A DNA stretch of 64,000 nucleotides, from the NCBI RefSeq assembly GCF_037975245.1, contig NC_092580.1, positions 5,866,501 through 5,930,500 of the forward strand. The letters are read 5' to 3'. Every line of letters starts with the position of its first letter. The stretch's first letter is position 1. Under the pieces are notes generated by a model. That model saw nothing but the letters and a program-made list of their open reading frames with translations, made no database searches and was not told the DNA's origin. A program made the position numbers and the translations under genes. Source of the DNA: Apostichopus japonicus. Taxonomy: Eukaryota; Echinodermata; Holothuroidea; Aspidochirotida; Stichopodidae. Positions 61,480-64,000 of the stretch are shown one piece after another.

Positions 61480-64000
61480 GGAGTAGGTGGCGCTGCTCTA
61501 GTGGCGACACACTCGCACTAGTTCTCTCCAGTTTTTCGTCCATTTTAATGTTCGTTTTGTATAATCGTCTACTTTCATACATACAAGATGAAGCCAATCG
61601 TCTGGATGACCATATTGGTCGTATTTCTTGGGACAATATCTCTTTGTTTTGGAGAAATCAGTGATTTTCAGTCGACCGCCGACAAGAGATATTCTACAGC
61701 CGAGCTCTACGCACTACGCAGCCAGCCTATACATAGTGAGTTACAACGTCTGTTCATTGACAATAGCATTCCCAAGGAAATTCGAAAACGGAAACGGGGT
61801 AAGGCAGGAGGTGTGAGGAAGAGGAACAGGCGATTGAAGCACAAACCCTACCTACCATCTATCATAATGGGTAACGTACAATCAATAACTAATAAAATTG
61901 ATGAGATCTCCGCTAACTGCAAATTTCTGCAGGAATTTCGGAATGCAAGTATACTATCATTCACCGAGACCTGGCTTACCGAACACCATACTGACTCCCA
62001 TGCCTTGATAGAAGGATTTACACTATTAAGAGGGGATCGGACAACTCAATCCGGGAAAGGAAAAGGGGGTGGGGTGTGCATATACGTGAATCAGAAGTGG
62101 TGCCACCCGAATAATGCCCATATTAAACGTCACTCATGTTCCCCCAATATCGAGATTTTAACTGTCACATGTCGCCCTTATTACTTGCCACGGGAGTTTT
62201 CTCACGTTATTATCCACACTGTCTATGTTCCACATCGCAATGTTGCCAAATCAGCGGCAATGGAACTCATTGACATTATTGATAAATTTGAAACCTCCGC
62301 GCCGGATGCTCTCACTATAATCAACGGTGATTTTAACCATTGTAATCTCAGACGAAGCAGTGTGCATTATTATCAACAAGTCAAGTGTGCCACCCGCGAA
62401 GCTGCAACCCTGGACTTGCTCTATACAAATGTGAAAGACGCTTATCTGTCCGTCCAACTTCCCAAACTCGGTAGAGCAGACCATAATCTGGTTAATCTGA
62501 TGCCCAGATATCGACCCATCGTGAAGAGGGAGAATCCCCGTGTAATCCATGTACAACAATGGAACAATGACGCTGTTGATCATCTGCGGGCTGAGTTGGA
62601 CAGTACAGACTGGGATATGTTTGTGGAGGCCAGCGCTGACCTGGATGAACTGACACGTACAATAAGTGATTACATATCTTTCTGTGTTGACAATACCATC
62701 CCTAAGAAGGAAGTCAAAGTTTTCCCAAATAACAAACCGTGGATCACAAAGAAGGTGAAGAATATCATCAACAAGAAGAAGGGCCTATTCAAGAGGGGTG
62801 ACTCGGGCGCACTGAGGGAGGTACAAAAGGAGCTTAAAAGAGTGATCGCCCAGGAGAAAGCCGCTTACCGGGACAAGATAGAGAAACTGTTCACAAACAA
62901 TAACATGAAACGGGTCTGGGAGGGTATTCGCCTTATGAGTGGCTACAGTAATAACTCTAGTTCTCGCCACATACCAGAAATGAGCCATGATTATGCCAAT
63001 GATTTGAATCACTTTTATAACCGTTTTGACCAGCAAGATTTTACAGATGAATATAGTAAGCTTCAAACCTTATTGACAAATTATACTTGTGACGTAGTGG
63101 TGTCCGAGGGGGACGTTAGTCGGCAGTTTTCCAGGTTAAACCCATCTAAGGCTGCTGGACCCGATAATGTCCAACCTAAGGTTTTGAAGCATTGTGCAAT
63201 AGAGCTGGCTCACATTTTTACTGTAATTTACAATTTGTCCTTCAAAACTGGGGAGGTGCCTTATCTTTGGAAGCAATCCAGTATTATTCCAGTGCCAAAA
63301 TGTTCTGTCATCTCTCGTATGAACGACCTTCGCCCTATAGCGTTAACTGCAGTGCCAATGAAGGTATGCGAGCGTTTATTCTTAAATCATTTTAATCCTC
63401 TAGTTGCTCCATTTTTAGATCCTTTACAGTTTGCTTACAAGGCTAGCCGTAGTTGTGAAGATGCCATACTGCTACTTCTTCAATGCCTGTACTCACACTT
63501 AGAGCACCATGGCAATTCTGCACGCGTGATGTTCTTTGACTTCTCTTCTGCATTCAACACTATTCAGCCTCACAATCTTGCTACAAAGCTTATCAACATG
63601 GGCATCCCACATGGGTTTATTCACTGGATTGTCAAGTATCTCACAAATCGCACCCAATTTGTCAAACTCGGTCCCAACTGTCGATCTAACATTATTACCT
63701 CCAACACCGGAGCGCCGCAAGGCACAGTTCTAGCTCCGTTTCTTTTCACCTTGTACACGTCTGACTGCAGATCCCAGGAGAAGATATGTCCCATCATCAA
63801 GTTTGCCGATGACACAGCCATGGCTGGTCTCATTCGTGGTAATGATGATGGGGCATATCTCTGCCAGCTGCAGTCATTCGTTGACTATTGTGACAGTAAC
63901 TTCTTGCAATTGAATATTTCTAAAACGAAGGAAATGATCATCGACTTCCGCCTTAATGCTGTTGAATCTCCTCCAGTCATGATCAAGGGTAAAGAAGTTG
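61480..64000 (+). mobile_element. L2/CR1-type LINE, open to the window edge
   Basis: About 100 bases of 5' sequence ('ggtggcgctgctctagtggcgacac') precede a long single ORF. The left end is approximate; no target duplication can be seen because the 3' end is outside the window. It is GC-richer than its surroundings and undamaged in 2.4 kb, so probably a young insertion. It is antisense to the unidentified gene upstream of that gene's first recognised exon. Confidence 0.8.
61588..64000 (+). CDS. L2/CR1-type LINE endonuclease-reverse transcriptase (partial, 804 codons, no stop)
   Basis: The frame from ATG 61,588 stays open to the last base. After a hydrophobic N-terminus (residues about 5-22) come YSTAELYALRSQ and a very basic patch (KRKRGK...RKRNRRLK). 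The endonuclease follows: GNVQSITNKIDEI, SFTETWL (catalytic Glu), GFTLLRGDR, GGGVCIYV, YLPREF, INGDFNH and GRADHNLV. A linker with NNKPWITKKVK leads to the RT: NPSKAAGPDNVQPKVLK, LRPIALTAVPMK, DPLQFAYKASRS, FFDFSSAFNTIQP, NTGAPQGTVLAPFLF and the catalytic FADDTAM. The block order and wording match L2-type LINEs known from fish and other deuterostomes. Both enzymes keep their key residues. Confidence 0.85.
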   Translation, partial: MKPIVWMTILVVFLGTISLCFGEISDFQSTADKRYSTAELYALRSQPIHSELQRLFIDNSIPKEIRKRKRGKAGGVRKRNRRLKHKPYLPSIIMGNVQSITNKIDEISANCKFLQEFRNASILSFTETWLTEHHTDSHALIEGFTLLRGDRTTQSGKGKGGGVCIYVNQKWCHPNNAHIKRHSCSPNIEILTVTCRPYYLPREFSHVIIHTVYVPHRNVAKSAAMELIDIIDKFETSAPDALTIINGDFNHCNLRRSSVHYYQQVKCATREAATLDLLYTNVKDAYLSVQLPKLGRADHNLVNLMPRYRPIVKRENPRVIHVQQWNNDAVDHLRAELDSTDWDMFVEASADLDELTRTISDYISFCVDNTIPKKEVKVFPNNKPWITKKVKNIINKKKGLFKRGDSGALREVQKELKRVIAQEKAAYRDKIEKLFTNNNMKRVWEGIRLMSGYSNNSSSRHIPEMSHDYANDLNHFYNRFDQQDFTDEYSKLQTLLTNYTCDVVVSEGDVSRQFSRLNPSKAAGPDNVQPKVLKHCAIELAHIFTVIYNLSFKTGEVPYLWKQSSIIPVPKCSVISRMNDLRPIALTAVPMKVCERLFLNHFNPLVAPFLDPLQFAYKASRSCEDAILLLLQCLYSHLEHHGNSARVMFFDFSSAFNTIQPHNLATKLINMGIPHGFIHWIVKYLTNRTQFVKLGPNCRSNIITSNTGAPQGTVLAPFLFTLYTSDCRSQEKICPIIKFADDTAMAGLIRGNDDGAYLCQLQSFVDYCDSNFLQLNISKTKEMIIDFRLNAVESPPVMIKGKEV

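Overview
The window is animal nuclear DNA. It is AT-rich, with small exons, GT-AG introns of 0.1 to 5 kb and many decayed transposons. Repeated 'taggcctat'-type words around 30.7-30.9 kb and in the transposons, together with the gene content, suggest a marine deuterostome, perhaps an echinoderm. That assignment is inference. Four genes were rebuilt by hand from splice sites, reading phase and recalled family sequences; no search was run.

Layout. (1) 5,950-29,874, minus strand: a 16-exon gene for a TASOR (FAM208A)-like protein, the scaffold of the HUSH silencing complex. Its introns hold three LINE pieces, all antisense to the gene, including an almost complete RTE-like LINE (23,703-26,629) bounded by an 11-bp target-site duplication. 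(2) 31.3-36.2 kb: a transposon graveyard. A CR1-type LINE is split by a hAT-like element that is itself split by another one. Beside it lie foldback-type repeats carrying an inverted piece of a CR1-like LINE, then two MITEs. (3) 36,748-42,566, minus strand: RIBC2, a ciliary microtubule inner protein, 5 exons, about 379 aa. (4) 44,231-52,977, plus strand: BBS2, a BBSome subunit, 17 coding exons, about 719 aa, complete. RIBC2 and BBS2 are head to head. Between them are two adjacent RFX X-box-like motifs (42,837-42,862), and the interval is flanked by two inverted copies of one MITE family. (5) 55,119-60,557, minus strand: the 3' part of an unidentified gene (at least 433 aa, low complexity, basic C-terminus). 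(6) 61.5-64 kb, plus strand: an L2/CR1-type LINE whose ORF is open from 61,588 to the window edge.

How it fits together. RIBC2 and BBS2 are both ciliary genes and probably share RFX/FOXJ1-type control. TASOR silences transposons, above all LINEs, in vertebrates; here its own introns hold LINEs, all antisense. No bacterial, phage, CRISPR or plasmid feature is present, and I saw no wholly new protein system. The most unusual structures are the foldback/inverted-LINE complex at 33.5-34.7 kb and the 15-bp-TSD insertion at 41.5-42.2 kb, for which the sister repeat supplies the empty site.
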